DNA of 64,000 nt from Pseudomonas sp. RSB 5.4. Lineage in GTDB: Bacteria > Pseudomonadota > Gammaproteobacteria > Pseudomonadales > Pseudomonadaceae. Under the pieces are notes generated by a model. The model saw nothing but the letters and a program-made list of their open reading frames with translations. It was not told the DNA's origin and did not search any database. The stretch spans positions 1,764,501 through 1,828,500 of the forward strand of contig NZ_CP146986.1 in the NCBI RefSeq assembly GCF_037126175.1, in the 5' to 3' direction. Shown piece by piece: positions 18,412 through 28,338 of this stretch. Numbering within the stretch: the stretch's first letter is position 1; every line of letters begins with the position of its first letter. The translations under genes and the position numbers were made by a program.

Positions 18412-19082
18412 ACACCATGCAACCGACCACCTTCGACCTGTTCGCCAACCACGAACCCGAGCAACAACCCCGCGCCGAGCAGATCGGCGAACAATCATGG
18501 GTGTTGCGCGGCTTCGCCCTGCCGGTGATCGATCAACTGTTGCCAGTGCTGGAAGCCATTCTCGCCGTAGCACCGTTGCGCCACATGATGACCCCGGGCA
18601 GTTTCAGCATGTCGGTGGGCACCAGCAGTTGCGGAACCCTGGGCTGGATCACCGACCGTAGCGGTTATCGCTACAGCACCGTCGACCCGCTGAGTGGCCA
18701 GCCTTGGCCGGCGATGCCAGAAGTGTTGTCAGAACTGGCGCGCAAAGCAGCACAGCGCGCTGGATTTGCCGACTTTCATCCAGACTCCTGCCTGATCAAC
18801 CAATATGTCCCCGGCGCGAAGATGTCTTTGCATCAGGACAAAGACGAAAATGCCTACGCCGCGCCGATCGTCTCGCTGTCCCTGGGCTTACCGGCCATGT
18901 TCCTGTTCGGTGGTTTTGCCCGCAGCGACAAGAGCCAGCGTATTCCTCTGCTGCACGGCGACATGGTGATCTGGGGCGGCGTTGATCGCCTGCGTTTTCA
19001 CGGGGTGCTGCCGATCAAGCCCGGCCAGCATCCGCGTCTGGGCGAACGGCGGATCAACCTGACTTTCCGTGTTGCTGGATGA
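18408..19082 (+). CDS. alkB: AlkB, DNA/RNA oxidative demethylase
   Basis: The 224-residue enzyme oxidatively removes methyl groups from 1-methyladenine and 3-methylcytosine in nucleic acids. The Fe(II) ligands are His142 and Asp144 (LHQDKDEN) and His198 (FHGV), and the signature RxNxTxR is RINLTFR (215-221). Length is that of E. coli AlkB. It overlaps the preceding oxygenase gene by four bases and lies 87 bases before ada, forming a compact alkylation-repair group. Confidence 0.93.
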   Translation: MNTMQPTTFDLFANHEPEQQPRAEQIGEQSWVLRGFALPVIDQLLPVLEAILAVAPLRHMMTPGSFSMSVGTSSCGTLGWITDRSGYRYSTVDPLSGQPWPAMPEVLSELARKAAQRAGFADFHPDSCLINQYVPGAKMSLHQDKDENAYAAPIVSLSLGLPAMFLFGGFARSDKSQRIPLLHGDMVIWGGVDRLRFHGVLPIKPGQHPRLGERRINLTFRVAG

Positions 19083-19090
19083 TCCTGAAA

Positions 19091-19103
19091 AATTTGACCG
19101 CAA
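19091..19103 (+). promoter_or_regulatory. Ada-box-like element upstream of ada
   Basis: AAT-TTGACC-GCAA matches the E. coli Ada-box pattern AAT-N6-GCAA exactly. It lies 66 bases before the ada ATG, just after the alkB stop. The pattern has only seven fixed bases, so a chance match is possible, but the placement is right for autoregulation of ada. Confidence 0.45.
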
Positions 19104-19169
19104 GGCCCGGAGTGTTACGAACATCGCCGCTGGTTAACCTGAATCAAACAGGTCAACGGACTACTCGCC

Positions 19170-20237
19170 ATGAAAAAGCTTTCGCCAATCATCAACGTTG
19201 AAACCGATCCACGCTGGGCTGCCGTCGTTGCGCGGGACCCACGGGCCGACGGGCAGTTTGTCTACGCGGTGAAGACTACCGGCATCTATTGCCGCCCGAG
19301 CAGCCTGTCGCGATTGCCCAAACCGCAGAATGTCGAATTCTTCGACAACGCCGAAGCCGCCGAGGCGGCGGGTTACCGCCCGAGCAAGCGCACGAGCAAG
19401 GATCAGACTGAGGTCGCCAGCCAGCACGCCGCGACCGTGGCGATGGCCTGTCGGCAGATCGAGTCGAGTGAAACTGTGCCCGCGCTCAATGAACTCGCCG
19501 AAGTCGCCGGCCTCAGCCCGTTCCATTTTCATCGCGTGTTCAAGGCTGCTACCGGCCTGACGCCCAAAGGCTACGCAGCGGCGCACCGTTCGCGCCGGGT
19601 GCGTGAACGGCTCGCAGACGGCGGCTCAGTGACGGATGCGCTGTACGACGCTGGTTTCAATTCCAACAGCCGCTTTTATGAGTCTGCCGACAAGGTACTG
19701 GGCATGAAACCCGGCGACTACCGCGCTGCCGGACGCAACAACGACATTCATTTTGCTGTCGGGCAATGCTCACTCGGGGCGATTCTGGTGGCGCAAAGCG
19801 AACGCGGCGTGTGCGCGATTCTCTTGGGCGATGATCCACATCAACTGGTCTGCGACCTGCAGGATCAGTTCCGTCAGGCCAACCTGATTGGCGCCGATGC
19901 CGGCTTCGAACAGTTGATCGCCAAAGTGGTGGGTTTCATCGAGGCGCCAGCGCTGGGCCTCGATTTGCCACTGGACGTACGGGGTACGGCGTTTCAGGAA
20001 CGGGTGTGGCAGGCACTGCAGGAAATCCCGGCGGGCCGCACCGCCAGTTACGCCGAGATCGCTCAACGCATTGGTGCGCCGACCTCGATGCGCGCCGTGG
20101 CGCAGGCGTGTGGCGCCAACCGTCTGGCCGTAGCAATCCCCTGCCACCGCGTGGTGCGCAGCGATGGCAATCTCTCGGGGTATCGCTGGGGCGTAGAGCG
20201 CAAGCGCCAACTGCTGGAGCGCGAAACGCAGCCTTAG
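19170..20237 (+). CDS. ada: Ada-type bifunctional regulator / O6-methylguanine-DNA methyltransferase with degenerate zinc site
   Basis: The 355-residue protein has all Ada parts: an N-terminal methylphosphotriester domain (about 1-80), an AraC-type DNA-binding domain (about 85-180) and a C-terminal methyltransferase domain (about 190-350) with an intact PCHRV active site (Cys325). The N-terminal domain keeps the methyl-accepting Cys41 (GIYCRPS) but the other three zinc ligands of E. coli Ada are replaced: Ser45, Ser72 and Thr75 (YRPSKRTS instead of RPCKRC). Repair of O6-methylguanine should work; zinc-dependent sensing of methylphosphotriesters is doubtful. It follows alkB and overlaps a convergent gene by four bases. 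Confidence 0.9.
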   Translation: MKKLSPIINVETDPRWAAVVARDPRADGQFVYAVKTTGIYCRPSSLSRLPKPQNVEFFDNAEAAEAAGYRPSKRTSKDQTEVASQHAATVAMACRQIESSETVPALNELAEVAGLSPFHFHRVFKAATGLTPKGYAAAHRSRRVRERLADGGSVTDALYDAGFNSNSRFYESADKVLGMKPGDYRAAGRNNDIHFAVGQCSLGAILVAQSERGVCAILLGDDPHQLVCDLQDQFRQANLIGADAGFEQLIAKVVGFIEAPALGLDLPLDVRGTAFQERVWQALQEIPAGRTASYAEIAQRIGAPTSMRAVAQACGANRLAVAIPCHRVVRSDGNLSGYRWGVERKRQLLERETQP

Positions 20238-20692
20238 CGCACGCCGATGTAGACCGCAACGGACTCGGGGCCGATATAGGCCTCGAAGTCGGTGGCGTAA
20301 CGGCGCTTAATCTGCGGATTCTCCTCAAAGAACTTCCAGATCTTTCCCCAGGTCGAGATGACCGCGTCAGGCAACGGCCCCTGCGCTTCGAATACCAGAT
20401 ACTCGCCCGCTTCGATCCGCACGGACTCGAAGTCTTTGATTGAAGCATTCACGGCAACGCCAGCGGTAACGTCAAACGCACCCGAAGCATCCGACTCGTA
20501 AGCCGAATACACGCCATAAATTGGCGAATTGGCTGACTTGCCGGGAATGGATTCGGCCAACTCCTCGCCGAAAAACCGGCCCCACATCGGGCCGATTTTC
20601 GCGGTTTCGGCTTGGTGCTCTGTGGCGTTGGTGGTGCGAACGCGCAGGCCGGCAACGGTGAAGGCGTCGATTTGCTGTCGTTTCAAGTCCAT
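20234..20692 (-). CDS. GyrI-like / effector-binding domain protein
   Basis: The 152-residue protein matches the stand-alone GyrI-like small-molecule-binding fold (also called AraC effector-binding domain): paired beta-strand-helix repeats with the PIYGVYSAYES and GEYLVFEAQGPLPDAVISTWGKIW segments typical of the family. Such proteins bind or hydrolyse small lipophilic or cationic compounds. No DNA-binding domain is fused. The gene is convergent with ada and overlaps its stop by four bases, which is unusual for unrelated genes but may only reflect compaction. Confidence 0.8.
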   Translation of the reverse strand: MDLKRQQIDAFTVAGLRVRTTNATEHQAETAKIGPMWGRFFGEELAESIPGKSANSPIYGVYSAYESDASGAFDVTAGVAVNASIKDFESVRIEAGEYLVFEAQGPLPDAVISTWGKIWKFFEENPQIKRRYATDFEAYIGPESVAVYIGVR

Positions 20693-20752
20693 CGAAATTA
20701 CCGCTCCCTGAATAGAAATGCGGCCACACGGGCCGCAATGACGCCTACTTTG

Positions 20753-21736
20753 TCAGCGATTGACGTCGACCACAACCCTGCCGCGAAGCTGTCCGGCAAG
20801 CAGCTCAGGTGCCGCGTCGATGGCCTCGCTCAGGGCGATTTCGTGACTGATCAATGGCAACAGGGCGAAGTCCAGATCCTTGGCCAGACGCGCCCAGGCC
20901 TCGATCCGCCGCGCTTTGGGCTGAGTTACGCTGTTGATCCCCGCCAGCGTCACGCCGCGCAAAATGAACGGCGCCACCGACGCCGGAAAATCCATGCCCT
21001 GAGCCAAACCGCAGGCCGCCACCGTGCCTTCGGCGCGGGTACTGGCGCAAGCGTTGGCCAAGGTGTGACTGCCGACCGAATCGATCACCCCGGCCCAACG
21101 TTCCTTGGCCAGCGGTCTGCCCGGCTCCGACAAGGTTGCGCGGTCGATGATCTCACTGGCGCCCAGTTGTTTCAGGTACTCATGCTCGGACACCCGGCCG
21201 GTGGACGCCACCACGCGATAACCGAGCTTGCTGAGCAAGGCGATGGCGAAACTGCCCACCCCGCCATTGGCGCCGGTCACCAGCACTTCGCCCTGATCCG
21301 GGGTCACGCCGTTACGCTCCAGCGCCAGAATGCACAGCATCGCCGTGTAGCCGGCGGTACCGATGGCCATGGCTTGCGCGGCGGTAAAGGCTTTGGGCAA
21401 CGGAATCAGCCAGTCGCCATTGAGCCGCGCCTTCTGCGCCAGCCCGCCCCAGTGACTTTCGCCCACCCCCCAACCATTGAGCAGCACCTGATCACCGGCC
21501 TGGTAGTCGGGATGCGAACTGACTTCCACCGTGCCCGCCAGATCGATCCCCGGCACCATCGGAAACTTGCGCACCACCGGACTGCTGCCCGTAATCGCCA
21601 GACCGTCCTTGAAGTTCAGCGTGCTGTACGCGACCTTCACCGTCACGTTGCCTTCGGGCAACTGCGCTTCGCTGATCTGCTGCAGGCTGGCGCGGTAACC
21701 GCTGTCGTCTTTGTCGATCAAAATGCCGTTGAACAT
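20753..21736 (-). CDS. YhdH/AcuI-family quinone oxidoreductase (acryloyl-CoA reductase type)
   Basis: A 327-residue zinc-free medium-chain dehydrogenase/reductase. The N-terminal GroES-like part reads [13 protein letters not shown], and the NADPH-binding Rossmann motif is [15 protein letters not shown] near residue 150. The sequence follows the YhdH/AcuI subgroup, whose members reduce acryloyl-CoA to propionyl-CoA and detoxify acrylate. Length is standard. It is monocistronic and divergent from the large secreted-protein gene. Confidence 0.85.
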   Translation of the reverse strand: MFNGILIDKDDSGYRASLQQISEAQLPEGNVTVKVAYSTLNFKDGLAITGSSPVVRKFPMVPGIDLAGTVEVSSHPDYQAGDQVLLNGWGVGESHWGGLAQKARLNGDWLIPLPKAFTAAQAMAIGTAGYTAMLCILALERNGVTPDQGEVLVTGANGGVGSFAIALLSKLGYRVVASTGRVSEHEYLKQLGASEIIDRATLSEPGRPLAKERWAGVIDSVGSHTLANACASTRAEGTVAACGLAQGMDFPASVAPFILRGVTLAGINSVTQPKARRIEAWARLAKDLDFALLPLISHEIALSEAIDAAPELLAGQLRGRVVVDVNR

Positions 21737-21926
21737 GGCTGCCTCTCAATCAATGAATTCAATTCCTCGTGCCCTGAAATAACACAAAGCAACACATTGC
21801 CCCACCCGACTTTGCGCCAATTCGCAAATCCGCCAAGTAATTGTGAAGCGGGCGGCTATGCTTTTTCGACGGTCGTGCTTTCGCTGTCATCCCTGCTGAA
21901 AGCGGCCCCTGCCGATGGAGCTGACA

Positions 21927-24389
21927 ATGCCTTACCCGCGCTCATTGCTAGCGATGCTGATGCTGTGCCTGCTGACTCTTGCCAATGTCTGGGCAGCCCC
22001 GGCCGCCGCGACCAAAGCCCCTGCTGCCGACTCCGCCGCGAGCGCGCCGACATGGCCGCAAGTGATCACCAGCGGCAAGGCCAGACTCACCGTGTATCAG
22101 CCGCAACTCGACAGTTGGGATGGCTACACCCTCAATGCCCGCGCTGCCGTCGAAGCCACCGGAGCCGATGGCAAACCCACTTTCGGCATTGTCCAGTTCA
22201 GCGCGCACACGCTGGTCGACAAGGCCACGCGCTGGGTCGCGCTGGATCAATACAAGATCATCAAGGCCGACTTCCCCGCCGATGCCAGTCAGGCCGACGT
22301 CTGGCTTGGAGCCCTGCAAAAAGATGCCGAAAGCCGCAAGAAAACCATATCCCTCGATCAACTCGAAGCAGCGGTCGGCGTGCTGTCGGCCGAGCAGAAA
22401 GCCGACAGCGCGCCACTGGAAAACACCCCGCCGGCGATCATCAGTTCCGACGTCCCTGCCCTGCTCGTCTACATCGATGGCGACGCCGTCTACCGGACGG
22501 TCGATGGCACCGGGCTGCAACGGGTGATCAACACCCGTCCGCTATTGCTCAAGGACGCCGAGGGCAAACACTACCTGCACGTGTTCGATGGCTGGATGGC
22601 CGCTGACAGCCTCAGCGGCGAATACACCCGCCTGACCACACCACCGGCCGATCTGGAGAAGGCCAAACAGGCGGCGATCCAGAGCCGTCAGGTCGATCTG
22701 CTGACCGGCCAGAGCGATCCGAAAGACAAGGTTCCGAGTCTGGCCAAATCACCGCAACCGAAAATCTTCATCGCCACCACGCCCACTGAACTGATCGTCA
22801 CCGACGGCGCGCCGCAGTGGCTGCCGATACAGGGCACCCGTCTGCTGTATGTGAGCAATACCACCGGGCATATCTTCAAGGAAATCGGCGACCAGAACAG
22901 TTACGTGCTGATCTCCGGCCGCTGGTTCCGCGCCGCTGACATGCAAGGCCCATGGACGTTTACCCCGGCTGACAAACTGCCGGCAGACTTCGCCAATATC
23001 CCGGATGACAGCCCGAAAGAGAACGTCAAGGCGTCGGTCGCCGGCACGCCACAGGCTAGGGAAGCCGCGATCGCTGCAACCATTCCACAAACCTCGGCGA
23101 TCAAGAAAAGCGCAGTGAAAATGACCGCGCCGCAGTTCGATGGCGAGCCGCAATTGAAGGCAATCAACAGCACGCCGCTGCAATACGTGGTCAACAGCGC
23201 GACGCCGATCATTCGGGTCGACAGCGACAGTTGGTATGCGGTGGAAAACGGTATCTGGTTCACCGCCACCTCGGTTAACGGGCCTTGGGCCGTGGCCAGC
23301 TCCGTACCGGCGGTGATCTATTCGATCCCGCCGAGCTCACCGATGCATTACCTCACCTACGTCAAAGTCTATGAATCCAGCGGCGATACCGTGGTGGTGG
23401 GCTACACCCCCGGCTATCAAGGATCGAATCTGGATCCGGCCACAGGTGTGGTGGTCTATGGCACCGGTTATCCCTACACACCGTGGGTCGGCAGCGTCTG
23501 GTACGGGCCGCCGGTGACCTACGGTTTCGGCGTCGCCATGCGCTACACGCCGTGGACTGGCTGGACCTTCGGTTTCGGCTTCGGCTGGAGCTGGGGCGGC
23601 AACACCGTGGCGATGGGTTGGGGCTGGGGCGCTTATCCATGGTGGGGCAATTACGGCTGGGGTTACGCCTGGGGACCGCGCCTGTACCCCGCGCCGCTGG
23701 CCTGGGGCGGCGCCGCTTACGGCTATCGCGGGGGCGCCGTGGCCTGGGGCCCCGGTGGCTGGGCCGGCACCACCGGCAATATCTATCGGCAATGGGGCGA
23801 CCGCGCGACCGTCAGTCGTTATGGCGCCGGGTACAACGCCTGGACCGGCAATCGCTGGGCCGGTCAGGTCGGCTCCTCCTACAACTCGCGCACCGGCATT
23901 GCGGCCGCAGGCCAGCGCGGTGCCGTACACAATGTCTACAACGGCAATTACGCGGCCGGGCGCAGTGGTGAGGTGGTCGGGCCGAACGGTGGCGCCATCG
24001 CCGGTGGAAAAGTGACCGCAGGCAATGCTCGCAATGGCACCCAGGTCACCGCCAATCGTGGCGCGGTGTACAACCCCAACACCGACAAGACCACACAATA
24101 TGGCGGCGTGAAAGGACGTAACGGCGGCGCCGCGCGAGTGGGCGACAACGTCTATGCCGGGCACGACGGCAACGTCTACAAGAAAACCGACAACGGCTGG
24201 CAATCGATGGTCAAGGGCAGCCCGACTCGCACGGCACCGGTCAACAACAATGCCCAGTTGCAAAACCTCAATCGCGAGTCGGCCGCACGTAACTTCGGCA
24301 ACCAGCGAACCAACAACTTTCACAATTCCTCGCAAGTCATGAACCGATCATTTGGAGGCGGCGGTGGCGGCGGTTTTCATCGACGCTGA
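21927..24389 (+). CDS. large secreted Trp/Gly/Tyr-rich protein of unknown function
   Basis: The 820-residue protein has a signal peptide (MPYPRSLLAMLMLCLLTLANVWA). Residues to about 480 form a mixed alpha/beta region with repeated modules (for example WLPIQGTRLLYVSNTTGHIFKE and QLKAINSTPLQYVVNSATPIIRV, each followed by W-containing strands). It is followed by a strikingly aromatic Gly/Trp/Tyr segment (about 500-620) and an Asn/Gly-rich low-complexity tail ending GGGGGGGFHRR. Similar proteins in pseudomonads are annotated vaguely (autotransporter or carbohydrate-binding); I recognise no catalytic motif. GGAG upstream supports the ATG at 21927 over 21915. Confidence 0.8.
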   Translation: MPYPRSLLAMLMLCLLTLANVWAAPAAATKAPAADSAASAPTWPQVITSGKARLTVYQPQLDSWDGYTLNARAAVEATGADGKPTFGIVQFSAHTLVDKATRWVALDQYKIIKADFPADASQADVWLGALQKDAESRKKTISLDQLEAAVGVLSAEQKADSAPLENTPPAIISSDVPALLVYIDGDAVYRTVDGTGLQRVINTRPLLLKDAEGKHYLHVFDGWMAADSLSGEYTRLTTPPADLEKAKQAAIQSRQVDLLTGQSDPKDKVPSLAKSPQPKIFIATTPTELIVTDGAPQWLPIQGTRLLYVSNTTGHIFKEIGDQNSYVLISGRWFRAADMQGPWTFTPADKLPADFANIPDDSPKENVKASVAGTPQAREAAIAATIPQTSAIKKSAVKMTAPQFDGEPQLKAINSTPLQYVVNSATPIIRVDSDSWYAVENGIWFTATSVNGPWAVASSVPAVIYSIPPSSPMHYLTYVKVYESSGDTVVVGYTPGYQGSNLDPATGVVVYGTGYPYTPWVGSVWYGPPVTYGFGVAMRYTPWTGWTFGFGFGWSWGGNTVAMGWGWGAYPWWGNYGWGYAWGPRLYPAPLAWGGAAYGYRGGAVAWGPGGWAGTTGNIYRQWGDRATVSRYGAGYNAWTGNRWAGQVGSSYNSRTGIAAAGQRGAVHNVYNGNYAAGRSGEVVGPNGGAIAGGKVTAGNARNGTQVTANRGAVYNPNTDKTTQYGGVKGRNGGAARVGDNVYAGHDGNVYKKTDNGWQSMVKGSPTRTAPVNNNAQLQNLNRESAARNFGNQRTNNFHNSSQVMNRSFGGGGGGGFHRR

Positions 24390-24503
24390 CGGCGCGCGAC
24401 TATTCGTGTGCGAAAAAATCGGACTGGCCCTGGGGCCGGTTTAGCTGTTAAAAAACCGGTTCTGCCGTCCCTGCCCCGCTTCATCGTTCGGAGAACCGCT
24501 TCC

Positions 24504-25568
24504 ATGAGCCAATGGCCTGACACCCGCATACTTGACCTGCTCGGTATCGAGCTGCCGATCATCCAGGCCCCGATGGCCGGTGCCACGAACTCGTCCATGG
24601 TGATCGCCGTGTGCAACGCGGGCGGCTTGGGTTCGATGCCGGCCGCGATGCTGAGCATCGAGCAGTTGCGCGAAGAGCTGAAGACCATTCGCGAGCACAC
24701 TCGCAAGCCTTTCAACGTCAACTTCTTCTGCCACCAGCCACCGGCCGCCAATGAACAGCGCGCGCAAGACTGGAAGAATCTGCTGGAGCCGTACTACCGC
24801 GAACTGGGTGTCGATTTCGACGCACCGACACCGGTTTCCAACCGGGCGCCATTCGATGCGGCAGCGTGCGAAGTGCTGGAAGAGTTTCGCCCGGAAGTGG
24901 TGAGTTTTCACTTTGGTCTGCCGGAGAAATCCTTGCTGGATCGGGTCAAGGCCACGGGTGCGAAAATTCTCTCGTCCGCCACCACTGTCGATGAAGCGGT
25001 GTGGCTTGAGCAAAACGGTTGCGACGCAATCATCGCCATGGGTTACGAGGCTGGCGGGCATCGCGGGATGTTTCTCAGCGAAGACCTGAGTAGTCAGGTC
25101 GGCACCTTTGCTCTGGTTCCGCAGATCGTCGATGCGGTGAAGGTGCCGGTGATCGCTGCCGGGGCCATCGCCGATGCGCGCGGTGTGGCCGCGGCGTTGC
25201 TGCTCGGTGCGTCAGCGGTGCAGGTCGGCACCGCGTATCTGTTTACCCCGGAAGCGAAAGTCAGCGCCTCGCATCACCAGGCGCTGCGTACCGCCAAGGA
25301 AAGTGAAACCGCGATGACCAACCTGTTCACCGGCCGTCCGGCTCGCGGCATTCTCAATCGGGTGATGCGCGAAATCGGACCGATGTCGCCCATCGCCCCA
25401 GCGTTCCCGCTGGCTGGCGGGGCGCTGATGCCATTGCGCGCCAAAAGTGAAGCGCAATTCAGTAACCTCTGGGCCGGTCAGGCTTTCCCGCTGGGCAAGG
25501 AGCTGAGCAGCGCCGAACTGACCCAGGAACTGGCGCAAGGCGCGCTGGAAAAATTGGTCCGTCGCTGA
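24504..25568 (+). CDS. nitronate monooxygenase family protein
   Basis: A 354-residue FMN-binding TIM-barrel enzyme. The N-terminal LPIIQAPMAGATN and the later GYEAGGHRGMF and AAGAIADARGVAAALLLGASAVQVGTAYL segments are family signatures, the last forming the FMN phosphate site. Members oxidise toxic nitronates such as propionate 3-nitronate using oxygen. Upstream in-frame starts exist from 24408, but GGAG about ten bases before the ATG at 24504 fits the normal start. Confidence 0.88.
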   Translation: MSQWPDTRILDLLGIELPIIQAPMAGATNSSMVIAVCNAGGLGSMPAAMLSIEQLREELKTIREHTRKPFNVNFFCHQPPAANEQRAQDWKNLLEPYYRELGVDFDAPTPVSNRAPFDAAACEVLEEFRPEVVSFHFGLPEKSLLDRVKATGAKILSSATTVDEAVWLEQNGCDAIIAMGYEAGGHRGMFLSEDLSSQVGTFALVPQIVDAVKVPVIAAGAIADARGVAAALLLGASAVQVGTAYLFTPEAKVSASHHQALRTAKESETAMTNLFTGRPARGILNRVMREIGPMSPIAPAFPLAGGALMPLRAKSEAQFSNLWAGQAFPLGKELSSAELTQELAQGALEKLVRR

Positions 25569-25637
25569 TCCGATCCAGGGTGAGGCGCGGTACAGCTTCA
25601 TCCTGTATACAACAGCACTTCCTGTTTAGCGGCATTT

Positions 25638-26505
<868 letters not shown>

Positions 26506-27186
26506 ATGTCGCTGACGAGTGCCGACTTCGCGGCGATCTGGCTGACCCTGAAACTGGCGTCCCTGACCACTGCTATCCTGCTGGTCGTCGGCACTCCGAT
26601 TGCCCTGTGGTTGTCGCGCAGCCGTTCCTGGCTGCGCGGCCCCATCGGCGCAATCGTCGCCCTGCCCCTCGTACTGCCGCCGACCGTGATCGGCTTTTAT
26701 CTGCTGCTGGCAATGGGACCCAATGGCTTTCTCGGCCACTTTACGCAATGGCTGGGCCTGGGCACTCTGACCTTCAGTTTTACCGGGCTGGTGATCGGTT
26801 CGGTGATCTATTCCATGCCGTTTGTGGTGCAACCGTTGCAAAACGCGTTCTCGGCGATCGGCACCCGCCCACTGGAAGTGGCCGCAACGTTGCGCGCCAA
26901 TCCATGGGACACTTTTTTCAGCGTGATCCTGCCTCTGGCCCGCCCCGGTTTCGTGACCGCGGCGATCCTCGGCTTCGCGCACACCGTCGGTGAATTCGGC
27001 GTCGTGCTGATGATCGGCGGCAACATTCCCGACAAGACCCGAGTGGTTTCGGTGCAGATCTACGACCATGTCGAGGCGATGGAATATGCCCGGGCCCACT
27101 GGCTGGCCGGGGCGATGCTGGTGTTTTCGTTTCTGGTGTTGCTGGCGCTGTACTCCAGCCGCAAGACCCGCGCGGGCTGGAGCTGA
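26506..27186 (+). CDS. modB: molybdate ABC transporter permease
   Basis: A 226-residue inner-membrane permease with about five helices and the EAA-type loop [25 protein letters not shown] that docks to the ATPase. Its ATG directly follows the modA stop and modC starts three bases after its end, so the three genes are one translational unit. Confidence 0.93.
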   Translation: MSLTSADFAAIWLTLKLASLTTAILLVVGTPIALWLSRSRSWLRGPIGAIVALPLVLPPTVIGFYLLLAMGPNGFLGHFTQWLGLGTLTFSFTGLVIGSVIYSMPFVVQPLQNAFSAIGTRPLEVAATLRANPWDTFFSVILPLARPGFVTAAILGFAHTVGEFGVVLMIGGNIPDKTRVVSVQIYDHVEAMEYARAHWLAGAMLVFSFLVLLALYSSRKTRAGWS

Positions 27187-27189
27187 TCA

Positions 27190-28269
27190 ATGATTGATGC
27201 ACGTCTGAAAATCGCTTATTCGGGTTTCAGCCTGGATGTCGATCTGCATTTGCCAGGGCGTGGCGTGACCGCGCTCTACGGTCATTCCGGCTCAGGCAAG
27301 ACCACCTGCCTGCGTTGTATCGCCGGTCTTGAGCGGGCCGAACAGGGTTTTATCAAGGTCAACGACGAAGTCTGGCAGGACAGCGAGCGACGAATTTTTG
27401 TCCCGCCGCACAAACGTTCAATCGGTTATGTGTTCCAGGAAGCGAGTCTGTTTCCGCACCTGTCGGTACTGGCCAACCTACAGTTCGGCCTCAAACGCAT
27501 CGCCAAGGCCCAGCGTCGGGTCGACATGGCGCAGGCCACCGAACTGCTGGGTATCGGCCATTTGCTGGAGCGCCATCCGCAGCATCTGTCCGGCGGCGAA
27601 CGCCAGCGTGTCGGCATCGCTCGCGCGCTGTTGACCAGTCCAAAACTGTTGCTGATGGATGAGCCGCTGGCTGCCCTCGATAGCCAGCGCAAAAATGAAA
27701 TCCTGCCGTACCTGCAGCGTCTGCACGATGAGCTGGACATCCCGGTGCTTTACGTCAGCCACGCGCAGGATGAGGTCGCCCGCCTGGCCGATCATCTGGT
27801 GTTGCTCAGCGACGGCAAGACTCTGGCCAGCGGCCCGATTGGCGAAACCCTCGCGCGTCTTGACCTGCCAATGGCGATGGGCGACGACGCCGGGGTGATC
27901 ATCGAAGGTCAGGTCAGTGCCTACGACGCCGATTATCAGTTGCTCAGCCTGCAACTGCCGGCCACCGAAATGAACATCCGCGTGACCCACGCCCCCATGG
28001 CAGTGGGCCAGGCTTTGCGCGCCAAGGTGCACGCCCGTGACATCAGCCTTAGCCTGCACGACAGCGAGGCCAGCAGCATCCTCAATCGGTTGCCGGTCAC
28101 TGTGATCAGCGAGCAGACAGCGGACAACACCGCGCATGTGCTGATTCGTCTGGACGCTGGTGGCACACCGCTGCTGGCGCGGATCACGCGGTTTTCCCGG
28201 GATCAGCTCGGCATACACCCGGGCCAGCATTTGTGGGCGCAGATCAAGGCCGTCGCCGTACTGGCCTGA
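27190..28269 (+). CDS. modC: molybdate ABC transporter ATP-binding protein
   Basis: The 359-residue ATPase has Walker [10 protein letters not shown] (about 32-40), the signature [16 protein letters not shown], Walker [12 protein letters not shown] and the switch His in YVSHAQDE. The C-terminal third (about 285-355) is a molybdate-binding TOBE/Mop-like domain used in substrate feedback. The operon has no modE here. Confidence 0.93.
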   Translation: MIDARLKIAYSGFSLDVDLHLPGRGVTALYGHSGSGKTTCLRCIAGLERAEQGFIKVNDEVWQDSERRIFVPPHKRSIGYVFQEASLFPHLSVLANLQFGLKRIAKAQRRVDMAQATELLGIGHLLERHPQHLSGGERQRVGIARALLTSPKLLLMDEPLAALDSQRKNEILPYLQRLHDELDIPVLYVSHAQDEVARLADHLVLLSDGKTLASGPIGETLARLDLPMAMGDDAGVIIEGQVSAYDADYQLLSLQLPATEMNIRVTHAPMAVGQALRAKVHARDISLSLHDSEASSILNRLPVTVISEQTADNTAHVLIRLDAGGTPLLARITRFSRDQLGIHPGQHLWAQIKAVAVLA

Positions 28270-28338
28270 ATTGGTTGGCACGACGGCCATGGCGCGCGGT
28301 CAATCGCTGTAACAGAGCGATTCGCCAAGGACACTGCC

